From positions 409,931 through 473,930 of the forward strand of contig JXTB01000188.1 in the NCBI GenBank assembly GCA_002914805.1: a stretch of 64,000 nt of DNA. The letters are read 5' to 3'. A program made the translations under genes and the position numbers. The stretch comes from Parasponia andersonii (Eukaryota; Streptophyta; Magnoliopsida; Rosales; Cannabaceae). Positions 48,318-60,035 of this stretch are shown piece after piece (positions within the stretch are counted from its first letter, which is position 1; every line of letters begins with the position of its first letter). Under the pieces are notes generated by a model. The model was not told the DNA's origin. It worked only from the letters and a program-made list of their open reading frames with translations, and searched no databases.

Positions 48318-51300
48318 GCGAGAGATGTAGACATACATTCCAAGAGAAGTTAAAGGTTTTGAAGAGCAACTAAAACGAAACTTACATCTGCATTTTTAAT
48401 GATCACATCTCTTCCTATCTTCGCATTCTTGTCAATGATGCAATTTCTTCAAGAAAGTCAGGCGTAAGAAAAAAGGGAACAAAAAAAAAAAAACATCAGT
48501 ACGAGTATGAGTAGAGTATGAGGAATAACTTCATGAACTTTCACAGGGCTAGTTCTCATCATTTTATGTTCATATTCCAATCGAACTTTACCTGATTTTG
48601 GTATTTTGGCCGACACCAATTGGAACCTTTCCTTCTGCAAGCAGTGACGCAATCTCAGATTCAGTTTGGTAGTAATCTGCGCCCATCATCATCGTATCCT
48701 GCAACGGAATTCCAACAATCAAACGTGAAGACCATGTTTAACAGAAAAAGATAGGGATTGATGATGTCTTAGTCGTCGGAATGTTGATAATTACGTGTAC
48801 AAATGGATATGAAACAGTGAACTGATTAGCTCACCTGAAGTTCTACACCATACTCTAGACGCGAGCGCACGCCCACTATGGAGTGTTGAACACTACACTC
48901 ACGCAAGAAGCAACCATGGGAAATTATTGCATCCACAATCTGCAAGAATCAATTGGCCATGTGATGAAAAATTCACGGAGGAAGTCAAAAAACTGACTTG
49001 AGCTTACAGTCATACCCTGCATTTTTCAACTTTCGTAGGTGGCAAGAACCTAGGAGACGTATAGAATGGTGTCTTGGGATCATAGAATTCAAACTTGGGA
49101 GGCTGTAGAGATAACATTATGCCATCAGTTTGCACCACTAACTTTTCATTTGCACGAGAAACTATTTTATCATATAATTGTTCAAATTATGAGCAATTTA
49201 ATCAGCAACCTCAATTAATATAACTCTATATATATATATAATACCAATTACTCAACACCAGAGAATTCCAATTTCTACTGCAAATAAATAATGTATTCCA
49301 AACTTAAAATGAAGTCTTTAGTTCTCTCCAAAACTTGTCACCAATCTTCCAAGCTCTGATGAAACTCGAAGATTACCGCCAACTTCCTTATGTTTGTACA
49401 GTTCACATATAAGTACTCCTAATTGCCATACAATTGACAGTTTGGAATAGTGGTTTACTAACCTGTTCTGTCAGGGCCAGGTTGGCATCGAAAAAAGACT
49501 TTATGGTTCCAATATCCTCCCAGTAATCGTTGAATAAATATGCCTGACATGGAAAATGCAGTTAGAAACTCGGTAAACCAACTTCCAGACACTGACTAAT
49601 TCACAAGATAGATTTACATAAAACAACAGGAAGATTGAAGAGAATTTTTTGCCAGAAAAGCCGTCTTACGTGGACATTGTGGTCTCTCACGGCTGACGGA
49701 ATAATTTCAGAACCAAAGTCATTGCAATGAGGATAGCTCCATCTCAGTAGCTTTAATAGAACGTCAGTTTTAAACACATAGACACCCATCGATGCAATAT
49801 AAGGGTATTTCAATGCATCAAGCTCGGAAAGCCCGAGAACAGAGGTATCAACTCGCTGCAGCAACAAACAGAATATTAGACAAAAGCTGCAGGGCAACAA
49901 CTGGTAAAATATTTTTAATGCAAATTGAGGTAAAACTACAAGAGTAACATAAATTTAACAACCATTGCTTTTAGGTCAGGCCCCTTTGGTTTCTCAGCAA
50001 ATTGGATAACACGTCCTGTGTCGTCAATTTTCATCAGTCCAAAATCTGAAGCTCGACTGCAAGAAAATTGAAAATCCACGATAAAAGCTTTGATCAATGT
50101 TGATTCTCAAACTGAGAAACATGGATTCAGATCAGCCAACGTACATACACTTCCATTAAGTCAAGAAATTGATTCCAAATGAAACAAAAAGACAGGCGAA
50201 AAGAATCAGGCTTTTAAGATACCTATCGTCCATGGGTAAACAAGAGACAGTAATATCAGCATTTGTGTCAACATGCTTCTGTAAGAACAAGGGTGCACCA
50301 ATGTTAAGGAAACATGGATAATAAAACTTGAGAACTATTTCACCCTCATGGAACCAAATGGATACCTGGACAAAATCCATATAGTTCATACGGTAAAGAT
50401 GATCACCAGACAATATTAAAATGTTCTCAACATTCTTGGTCTTAGCATCCTGCATTGACATCAAAAAAGCTCAATTACTCTTGCTACAAGCTACTCTTCA
50501 GCATAAAAGTGAAAATGAACAAACCTACCTCAAAAACCCATATAAACTGTCTCACAGCATCAGCAGTTCCTTGGAACCATCTCTTACCAGCATCTCCTGG
50601 TGTTTGAGTGGCAGCCAGAACCTGTTTCACCAGTAAGTTAGCTTCTATTTGAAGTCATAATAGAACCCACACAAAAACATCAGCATGCTAAATAAATGTT
50701 GAAAAAAAAAAGGAAAAAAAAAAAAAAGAGAGAAAGCCTTCTTACCTCCACAAAACCATCTCCAAAATTAACACCATTCCCAAAATTATAGGTTCGAGCA
50801 AGGTGACGATTGAGCGAAAAGGAGTTAAATTGTGTCATTATAAATATCTTTTTTATGCCACTGTTGATGCAATTACTCATTGGGATATCGATCAGTCTGT
50901 AACATCCTCCTACAGGAACCTGCAGAGATTGATCTTGTCTTAATAGGAAAAGTATTGAAAGTCATCCCCAACTAGAAATCTTCCAAGAAAATCAATATGA
51001 TCGAAACACCTAAATAAGCTATGAAGATCTTACCGCTGGCTTAGCTCTTCTACTTGTAAGAGGAAACAGGCGAGTCCCAGCACCTCCACCCAATATGATC
51101 GAAACTACATTTTTCGGGTCTGCTTCTGGAGTCTCAAATGTTGGTGACTGAAATGTCTGCAACCAAATTAAAAAGCAATGTGAGGGTGAATAGTGAACAC
51201 TCACATCGGATTCCAAGTGGGATAATAATTTCAGATACTAGTAATCGTTTTCTGGATTCACTCACAGTCTCTTTGTCTACATCAGTAAGAATAGAGTAGG

Positions 51301-51493
51301 CGACACCAGGCTTAAATTTTCCAACTTTGTTTTCACTTGTCAAACTCTTCCGCAATTGAATATTCAAATCTCTAGCTTTTAGACTTCCCTTGATACTCTC
51401 TCCAAAAAATCCTGAACTTCGATTCCTGAAACTTTCTTTTCTGACTTTAACTGGGTGGACATTGGCCTTCAAGCTCGCACAGCACGAATCCAT
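48132..51493 (-). CDS. APL: Glucose-1-phosphate adenylyltransferase (ADP-glucose pyrophosphorylase), large subunit
   Basis: Makes ADP-glucose from glucose-1-phosphate and ATP, the committed step of starch synthesis, in plastids as a heterotetramer with the small subunit. I read 14 coding exons: 51493-51266, 51156-51034, 50919-50746, 50621-50529, 50449-50366, 50278-50223, 50056-49963, 49855-49670, 49543-49463, 49102-49016, 48939-48835, 48698-48592, 48446-48386, 48233-48132. All introns are GT-AG, phases agree, and the sum is 526 residues, the usual family length. Residues ~1-75 look like a basic, Ser-rich transit peptide starting [11 protein letters not shown]. The nucleotidyltransferase domain has [19 protein letters not shown] (99-117), SGDHLYRM (220-227), SMGVYVF and YWEDIGT; the C-terminal part is the left-handed beta-helix ending DGTVI. 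Arg-105 and Lys-115 of the ATP-loop are kept, unlike in strictly regulatory large subunits. Which isoform it is remains open. Confidence 0.95.
48281..48310. repeat. (ATAC)n microsatellite in the last AGPase intron
   Basis: About seven ATAC units followed by ATATAT, inside the intron between coding exons 13 and 14. Probably variable in length and of no coding effect. Confidence 0.9.
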
Positions 51494-52150
51494 GGATGAA
51501 CCAACCAGAAATCAAGAACCCCGGTGGCTTTTCCGGAGATTCCAGTCTGGAGTGAGAAAAAAAAAAAATAATAAAGTAGATGAATATGGACTGTTAGAAA
51601 ATTAGGCACACGCCATGAACAGAAAAACGAATCTAATTTCAAATAGGCCCCAAAAGTAGATACCCAATAAAGAAATATCAAAAGTAACAATACCAATAAT
51701 TGAAAAAACACCACGGATCAGAGCAGAAGTCATATTCACGGAATCAAAAACCGGAAACTACCAAAAGCAAAAATAAGAAAGACGAAAATACTAAAACATC
51801 AAAATTTTGAGAAAAGTCAGTCAAAGATTTGCCGGAAACACATTCTTTTTATAGAGTTTCCGTAAATCAACTTGAAAAAATATACTTCCTTTTATGATCT
51901 GAAAAAAGCAAGAGGTCAGAGAGAGAGAGAGAGAGAGAGAGGTGTAGTAATAAAGATGACAATGGTGAAGAAGGCGGTGTAATCGATCGTGTATTGGCTT
52001 GTGAATCGGTCACGAGAAAAATCAGAAACTGGGATTTGAAGATTCTACCTCTTTCTTCACGTCGGGAATGGCAGACCCGTAATGCCACTGCGATTGCACA
52101 ACGAGCTTCTCACCTTCCCTGCGTTTGAAGCTATTTGCGATTGTATATTT
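51494..52150 (-). promoter_or_regulatory. Leader and promoter region of the AGPase gene
   Basis: Upstream of the start codon, the minus strand shows a good splice acceptor (TTTTCTCACTCCAG, near 51545), so the 5' UTR probably holds an intron. Two places could start transcription: a TATAAAA at 51847-51853, or further upstream near 52100, which would put the CTCTCT run (51918-51941) in the leader as in many plant genes. I cannot choose without transcript data. Confidence 0.45.
51918..51941. repeat. (GA)n/(CT)n microsatellite
   Basis: Twelve AG units, read as CTCTCT on the strand of the AGPase gene, located in its leader or promoter region. Confidence 0.9.
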
Positions 52151-53290
52151 TGAAAGAGTCCACACTCTTAAGTGAAACTCACTTCTATTTCTGACATAAT
52201 TTTTAATTTATTTAGCTGGACTTTGAGGTTTTTGTTATTTATTTATTTAGTCAATGACTCAATATAAGGTTTTAGTTGGCTAAAAAAAATCCCAAAAAAA
52301 ATTACTTCCTGCTTCGCGGAAATAAAAAATGAAATACCCCTAATAATAGTACAATGTTACAGGATACGAGTATTGTTGTAAAAATTGAAATACCCCTAAG
52401 ACACGATGGACATAAAAATTGAAATATCCTAATAAAAATTAATGCTATCAATACTAAAAAATATATATATAATTTTTTGTTATTAAATGATTATAAGTAA
52501 TTAATATTATTAATTATTATAATTTATTGTGTTAGGTGGTCCCACCTAAACTATAGTAATTATAATAACATTAGCTGGCGTTGAGTCGTTATTAAAAAGC
52601 CATTGCCCGTTCAGTTTACCGGAAAAAAACAAACAAACAGTGTGCCTATTGGTTGATGCATTTAGTTTCCTTTCTTCCTTTTTTTTTTTTTCCAAAAAGA
52701 AGACCCCAAGTTTTATTAAATCAAGGCTGTACAATCTCAATCAAAAAAAGACATGACATGCCACTTCCATTATGATGGACACAGATTTTTTATTATCAGT
52801 TACCTACCATATGAGGACTTGGAAAAACTATTAATGGCGCTATTATTTTTTTCACTCGGGAATTTCTTTATTTTTATCAAAAAAAATTCCTTTTCATTAT
52901 TTCCAAATAATTTTTTTTATTATTCAAAAAAAAGAAACTAAAAAATTATCCAAGTTTTTTCCCCTAAAAATAAAAAGTCCAAGTTTTGGAGACTGTTGAG
53001 ATGGCCCCAGTGGATCTCCGAATTTGAAGTAGGAAAAACGCGCATTGATCTACTGAGTAGATGGACGGCCACAATTGGTATGCAATGCCAAGGCCAATTC
53101 AGTAACTTGCTCATCTTTATTAGCGCATGCTAAGACGCCACGTGGCAATAATCTCTCGTGGGTGGGGATTATCGTGAATTTTATATCATATCGAAAGCAA
53201 CGGAATGCAGACGGTGGTTGACGACGAACTCTTGATCTCAGTGGATGTTTGATATTTTCTGACGCCAGTGTGGTTCTCATCTTAGATATT
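52151..53290. other. AT-rich spacer upstream of the AGPase gene
   Basis: No supported gene. It holds homopolymers and AT-rich words. The minus-strand frame at 53050-53280 (76 codons) has a more even base composition than its surroundings but no recognisable domain, so I do not call it. Confidence 0.5.
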
Positions 53291-53293
53291 TTA

Positions 53294-53670
53294 GGTACGT
53301 TTGGTTTGAAAGTTTGGAATGAAAAATTTATTCTACTAAATAATATATTTTAATATTTATTTTATTTGTTTGGCAAGAAAATGAGAATTATATTTCTAAT
53401 AAACGATAGAATTGTTATTTCAGTTTTCTATCAATAGAATAAAAGTTGTAATCTCTTTTAAATTTGATAAAATTAGTTTTTCCCTATTTGTCTTACTAAA
53501 ATATTTAAAAATAAAGGTAATTTTGTTAATTCATAATATATTTCATTTCATTTCATTGTTGATTCTAATTTTAACCAAACAATATATTATCATTCATATT
53601 CCTTTTCCAATTCCGTTCTATTACCATTCTTATTACTATTCTAATTCTATTCCATGAACCAAACGTGACC
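53294..53670. mobile_element. Tourist-like (PIF/Harbinger) MITE
   Basis: A 377-bp unit with ends GGTACGTTTGGTTTG and, read inward from the right, GGTCACGTTTGGTTC, flanked by TTA on both sides (53291-53293, 53671-53673). TTA target duplications and GG-starting TIRs are the mark of PIF/Harbinger elements. There is no coding capacity; the inside is AT-rich with GGAAT/ATTCC words near both ends. Confidence 0.75.
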
Positions 53671-53728
53671 TTAGTATCTTTCTATCCCTTGAGTCGTTCA
53701 CTATCAAGAAAAAAAAAAAAAAAAGCAA

Positions 53729-53905
53729 TGTTATAGGACACCAATGATATCTAGTACCACAATGATATATTTGTCTATTATTAGATGATTTAATTAATAA
53801 ATCGGGTCCCACTTAGACCCCACTTGAATTATAATTATGATTAGTCTGTGATAAACTGACACATTATTGTGATGGTATTGGACACTATTGGTACCCCATA
53901 ATATT
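53729..53905. mobile_element. Short inverted-repeat (MITE-like) unit
   Basis: The left arm AATGTTATAGGACACCAAT...AGTACCACAATGAT and the right arm, read inward, AATATTATGGGGTACCAAT...AATACCATCACAAT are imperfect inverted repeats of ~45 bp around an AT-rich centre with GGTCCCACTTAGACC. No clean target duplication was found, so the family is unassigned. Confidence 0.45.
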
Positions 53906-55738
53906 ATTCACTAAAAAATGATTAATCCACAAAACTTGACAAAACCAAAAAAAATCTTTGAAATGGCCCACAAAATAAAATATATTGTTGTAATTAATTT
54001 GCTCATGGAGGCTAACAAAATAAACTTGAAAAAAAAAAGTTGGTTATAGTTTTACTGGCAAAGGTCCAGATTGAGGTGTTACTTGTGATATTTCGGCAAA
54101 ATTATATATTGTTGTAATTAATTTGCTCATAGAGGCTAACAAAATAAACTTGAATTTAATTGGTTTGAGATTTTTTGAAGGATGCCCAATCAAATTTATC
54201 TCCCTATGACTAGGTATATTGTTTTTACGAGTATAAGGAGAAACACAAAGGTCAACAGTGACCTTGATAGGCCTCTTTGTTTCTATCGAGTTGAGTATGT
54301 ACGACAGCAACAATGACAGTTGAGAATACACTATCAAAACCAAAAGTAAAAAAGGGCACTCACTATGTAGTATAAATACTACAATCTTGACCATACACTT
54401 GAGAAGAGGACTAGGTCATTTCGACATTTTTTTTTCTGTATTTTTAGGATAAAAATAGGGTCCATACAAAGTAAATGACCCAAATATCCTCTTAAATTCA
54501 ACTAATTCTACGTGATCCCATCATTGATTGACATGACCTCATACCTCTATGTAAAACCTCATTTCTTCCTCATCTTCTCTCATTTTTCTAAAAAAATGAA
54601 GCAAAAAACCTACAAAAAAGGAATTTAAAACGATAAAAAATCATCATGGAACTGAAAAACAGTTCACCAAAATTAGTATTTAAGATTTTCAACCCATTGT
54701 TCTCATCTTATCAAACCAAAAAATTCCCAAAATCGACATAACCTATTATGCCGAAATTTGACATCAAGATTAAGAACTCCTTGAATAAGAAGAAGAAAAT
54801 GGAAGAGAAGAAGATCTCAATAAATCGTCCAATTAAAAAGGAAAGAGGTAGATAGAAGATGATAGAAAGGTTCGATTTTTATTTTTTGTGTTTATACAAA
54901 AATTCTTATTTTTTTGAGTTTATCTTTGTATCATGGAATGAGATTTTTTGGTGAAAATTTTGGCAAATTTGTCTATATCTGTGTCATTTTCTCATTTGTT
55001 GTAGGAATTTTTTTGGCTTATGGGATTTAATAATATGAAGTTAAGTTCTTCTTGATCTTCCTTAGGTCAAGTCTCACTTGACCTTGGGTCGAATCTCACT
55101 TGATTATCTCTTTTTGATTTAACTTAATATTTTTCTATTTTCCAGAGGAGACTATAGGTTGCTTGTGATAAAGTACGCCGCGTTTCTGATGTCTGATAAG
55201 CTCGTTGCTAAGGTCACTACAGAGAAGATGTAATACTTCTGTCATAAGCTTGCATATGAATTGCATTATTATGTACTGAAGAAAGAGGAGTAACCTAATT
55301 TTTGGGAAAAAGAAAATGATTTATTTTACGCATATGTTTTAGACAATTTGTTTTGTTATTAATATCTAGTTTTTACTTTTGTTTTGTTATATTAGCATAA
55401 CTATCATCTTACCTATAATTATCTATTTAGCATACTTTTCAGTTCTGTTCAGTTCATTTAATAAATAATTTGTTAAGTACTCCATGTCAAAAATAACTTG
55501 ACTTAAGATCAAGAACAACTTTATGGACTTTGGAGTAATAATCAATTAGAGTTACTTTAGGTCAAATTATTCTGTGCTTCCTCTCAAATTATTCTTAACT
55601 TTATGCCAAATTATTTTTGAGAAAATATATAAATTTAAGAACACATTACATATAATATTGTGAACAAGTTTCATATCAAACTACACTTAAGTACTAAAGT
55701 TATAATCCATACTGAAAATATTGTTGACTCCAAATCAA
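53906..55738. other. Gene-free AT-rich stretch with a short direct repeat
   Basis: A 50-bp segment occurs twice (53981-54030 and 54105-54154, one difference). The minus-strand frame at 54044-54394 (116 codons) runs through this repeat and shows no domain. Scattered TTGACC/GGTCAA words appear from 55061 on. I see no gene. Confidence 0.55.
53981..54154. repeat. 50-bp direct repeat, two copies
   Basis: Copies at 53981-54030 and 54105-54154 both contain TTGTTGTAATTAATTTGCTC and AGGCTAACAAAATAAACTTG, with one substitution between them and 74 bp in between. This looks like a recent local duplication. Confidence 0.9.
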
Positions 55739-56015
55739 TCACTTGTTTACCTTAAGTCAACTACTTATTGACCTTGGGTCAATAATATCTTAACCCTGAG
55801 TATTTCTTGACATGAAGTCAAGAAAAACTTAACTTCAAGTCAATAATCTCTTGACCTAAAATAAAGAACTAAGTAAAAAAAATTTCTCAATTATGGTCAA
55901 GAAGTTTTTGACCTCAAGTCAATAACTTTTTGATATTATGTCAGAAACTTCTTGACCCTAAGTCAAAGACTTCCTGACTTGAAGCCAAGAATATCTTGAC
56001 CATAGGTGAAAAATA
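55739..56015. repeat. Palindromic TTGAC-rich minisatellite
   Basis: A loose tandem array with a period of about 23-25 bp. Most units contain TTGACC or TTGACT followed within a few bases by its complement, for example TTGACCTCAAGTCAA, CTTGACATGAAGTCAAG and TTGACCCTAAGTCAA. More isolated units lie at 55061-55105, 55484-55520 and 56315-56385. There is no coding potential. Confidence 0.75.
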
Positions 56016-56894
56016 ACTTAAATTTTAGTATTATATTGATATGGTTGTTGAGATTTATTTAAAACTATAATTTCAGAATTTATCCTAACTAAGTTTGAAT
56101 TAAATGAACTCTACACAAGAGGTCTTATTAGTCAGAAGAGCATTTTTTATTTCCATAAAATAACTCAAAAACTATATCATAAGATGGAATAATGTCTTCT
56201 ATGATACATAAATTAATACTTTCATGATATATAAATTGATACATTTAATGAATAAAGGAGAAATGACTTCAACATGATGAGGTACTGGTCAAATATTAGT
56301 ATCATATTGACCAAAAGTCAAGAAGATTTTGATCTGAGGTCAAGTTAGTGTTGATCATATGTAAATCAATTTGACTTACGATGTGACACTGAGATCTATT
56401 AAGAAGATGATGAATACACCAAAATATGGAATTTTTAGCACATTATTGCCCAGATCAGTATTATGGTCCCATTTCAAATATCACTCATTATCAACCATGA
56501 AAATCTTTTTGAACAAAACTTGTTTATTTACTTTCAAAATTCATTCTAGCTGAGATTTTTAATAAAGTAGTAAAAGATTGTTAAGAAAAAGAAAAAAAGC
56601 GAGGTGGAGAGAGAATGAGAGGGAGAGAAACCATCAACAAGAAGAGAGAGAACAAGAATACTCATGCTTTCATGTTCATCTTGAGATAGATAGATTAATT
56701 AGGCAAGAGAGGAAAAAATGGTTTCATATTCTTCATAAGATAGAAGTTAGACTCTAGTTTTAGAGAGAGAACTGAGAAAAAGAAGTGAGAGAAAGAGAGA
56801 GAAAATAAAAATAGAAGAAAAAGAAGAGAAAAAGGTGAAAAAACAAAATAGCATCAATTTAATACTCTCACCTATCAAATCCTCACTTTTGGCG
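56016..56894. other. AT-rich and purine-rich spacer
   Basis: No gene is seen. 56580-56850 is strongly purine-rich with GAGAGA runs. The frame at 56371-56553 is not credible. Confidence 0.55.
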
Positions 56895-58690
56895 AATTAA
56901 TTTTTTTAATTTACTTTTTTAGAATGATATTTATACTACTCCCCACACAAAAAAAAAAAATCCAAAATATCTTTAATGTGAATAACCTTCAATTAGGTCA
57001 CCCTATCACTTTTAGAGCCATCAATTCTCTCTTTTTTTTTTTAGGATTCAGAAACCTAGCTTCGACCACAGTCGACCCAAATGGTTTACTGTGGTCCAAG
57101 GCAGGGGAGGCCCAGATCTTTCATCCTTTGCCCCTCTTTTACTTCCTTTAACTCTACCACAAACGACATCGTCCTCTTAGCCCCTCCTCATTTAACCCTC
57201 CATCGCTATCCCACCCCTCCTCCAATCTCATTGACCTCCAATGATCTTCTTCAAGGTCAAACCTCTCTAGTCGGGGATTCATAAGTTGGGTCAAACTATC
57301 CTTACGACCTTACTTGGGTTGGAGAATGTCAAGGATGATCTGTACGATAGGTTGGATAACCCAAATAGGGTTATTAAGCTGGGTTTGGTTGAGAATAATG
57401 TGAGTTTTTTTTTTTTACTTTTTTCTCAACTCGATAATGGAGTGAGTGTGTAATTGGCTTAACTGGCTGGATTTAGACTGTTATAGTTGTATTTTGATCT
57501 TATTGAGAAATGAGTTTCTGAGAATTTGGCCAATTCGATCATTGGGATAGGTGATGGTGATTTGAATATTGGCAAAATTGCAGCATACTAACCGTATGAT
57601 AGTTTGAGTAAACTAAAAGTGGTGTGTTAATATGTTGATTTATTTGGAAAAATGCTTGTGTATGTTTATGACATTATTATAAATTATTAAGTCATTGAAA
57701 GTAGTCCCAAATGTATGATTGTCACAACTTTTATAACTCTAAGTCACATATCTAGACTACTATCAGAGATTATGCTATCTAGTCACATATTGTAGCTACT
57801 AATCTGTAAGTTATGGATTTTCATTTGAAAATTAGATTTTGTGTGGGTTATAGGCTTTGTTAGCTATTTTTCATTATTAAACAACTGTTATTAAACTATT
57901 ATTTGCCAACGTAAATATTTATTTTGATTTTGTAATGTGGGCACCAATTTAGTGAATGATATACACATATTGTAAGAAATATTGACATAATTTATTAAAT
58001 TGTAATCTGGTCATAAATTTCTTAGAAACAATGAAGAGAATAAATAATATTTGGTAGAACATTTATTGTGTGACTAATTGTGTGTGGCAAAATAAATCAA
58101 GATGAATTAAGTGGTATGTTCTCTATCTTTTATTACTACCCCTCACAAATGTATGACTATTAGTTACACTAAAATATAAATTATCTTAACTATTCGTAAT
58201 AATGTAAAATAAATTATGACTATCAGTTTCAAAATTGCGAGTAATATAATAATTTAAAATATACTTGGAAAAGATTGTGACCATCGGTCACAAAATTCTG
58301 ACTTCAAAGCAAAAAAATTAGTCATAAATTATGCCTACTAATAGCAAAAACTCACAATTTTCGTAACAATGTAAAATAAATCGTGACTACTAATTTCAAA
58401 ATTGTGAATAATATAATAGTTTAAATTATACCTAAAAAATACGTTATAAAAATTATGATTATCAGTCACAAAATTATGACTTCAAAACGAAAAATCAGTC
58501 ACAAATTATACTTATCGTTAACAAAAATTCACAATTTTTGTAACGATTTAAAACAAATTGTTCAAAAACAAATAAGTCAAATATTGTGATTATCGATAAC
58601 AAAGCAAAAAATAACAGAAAAATAATTACAAAAAGATTATTTTTTCTCTCTCTAAAAATAATTAAAAAATCATTATTTTAAAAAAAAAAA
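56895..58690. mobile_element. Non-autonomous MULE-like element, copy 2 (inverted)
   Basis: Read on the minus strand this matches copy 1 (43466-45262) over nearly its full length. The GC-richer block with CTCAACCAAACCCAGC and GACTAGAGAGGTTTGACC lies at 57090-57420, and GTCACAA/TTGTGACT words fill 57690-58600. The outer TIR at the left end is eroded (GAATGATATTTATAC and CCCCACACAA remain) and the right end fades near 58690. Orientation is opposite to copy 1. Confidence 0.75.
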
Positions 58691-60035
58691 GAAAAGAAAA
58701 AAGAGAGAGAATGAATGAATAACAGTTGGTGAGACTCGAGAGATTGCGTGGACTAGAATGTTTGAAAAGGTTGAGGCACTCAAAATTCAGTGAACCTCCT
58801 TAGAAAAATAAAATGAAATAAAGACGCCAAGACCAAGACGATTCGGTTTGCCAAAAAGAGGAGAAATCCAAGAGAAACACTTTGAGAGTAGTAATAAAAA
58901 ACAACAAAATGCAATTGGACAAACTTCGTGGAATTGTTGCTATCAGTATACAACTACTTAATTTACAATAGAGAGTTACCTCGCAGGGTGTATAATTCAC
59001 TCTAGCTTTTTTCATGGGTCCTAGCAAAATGGCCAAATTTTTGGGCTCATAAATGTCCGTTATTCAAAATTATAATATACCAATAATATTAGTATATATA
59101 TTAAGTGAAAAATATAATATATTTAATATAAGAGTTAATATATTTAATACATAATTAAAACTCATGTATAAGCAGAGAAGTTCTAAATCCATTAATTATT
59201 AGACTATGTGCATCCATAATTTTAATTATAATTTTACTCTTGATCAGAATTACCAAAAAAACCATCTAAGAATAAAAAATACCTAATATAATTTTACAAT
59301 TTCTTTGATATATTCTTTGTAGTATTAATAAGAAGGCAAGTAAATCTTTTCCTCAAAAGAAAAGAACAAATGTATACAATTTTTTATATAATGAACTATA
59401 GAAAACGTCACCATACAATATATAGATTGATAGATAGTTTCTAACAAAAAACTAGAAATAAAAAACCACGCGCAACAAGAAAAAAAATTTGTTATCATTT
59501 ATATGTATAGAAGAAATAGGAAACACTCTCGGAACAGAAAATATAAATAGGGAACATATATGGACTTATTAGGTGTCATTATTTGTAATGAAATCTGTAT
59601 ACATATATTATATATAATATATATCGAATACATATTAACAATTTAAAAAGCAGTTTACAATATTTTTATATTTATCTTTTTGTGAGAAACGAAACAGATG
59701 AAAAGCAAGAAAAGATGAGACAATTAAATTTCATGATACAATGGGTGGGCAATTGTAATTTAAAAAAAAAAAACAAATTTTAAAAAAATTCAAAATTATT
59801 TAAAAATAACAAAATTTGAATTAATAATAATTTAGCCCAAGTTTGATATTTCCATCATAAGTACAATAAAATAAAGAATGTACAAAGTAAAAAAGGTATT
59901 TTTTGGTATTTAAAAAATGTACAAAGAAAAAATAAAATTAATAGAATAATTCATTACGATGTAAAAAAAAAAAAAAAAACTGATTGTACATAGTCTACGT
60001 GTTGATGAATTTAGAATAGAGGAAATTTGATTTTT
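58691..60035. other. AT-rich gene-free stretch
   Basis: I see no gene. It contains homopolymers and short TA runs (59600-59625). The minus frame at 58800-59036 has no recognisable domain. Confidence 0.55.

Noticed and set aside
53050-53280. 76-codon minus-strand frame in a GC-richer patch
   Set aside because: The patch is unusual for the area but the product is unrecognisable and too short to support alone.
54044-54394. 116-codon minus-strand frame
   Set aside because: It crosses the local 50-bp repeat and has no domain or codon bias.
55739-56015. Possible CRISPR-like array
   Set aside because: Units are not identical, spacers are not unique, and the host is a plant; it is a palindromic minisatellite.
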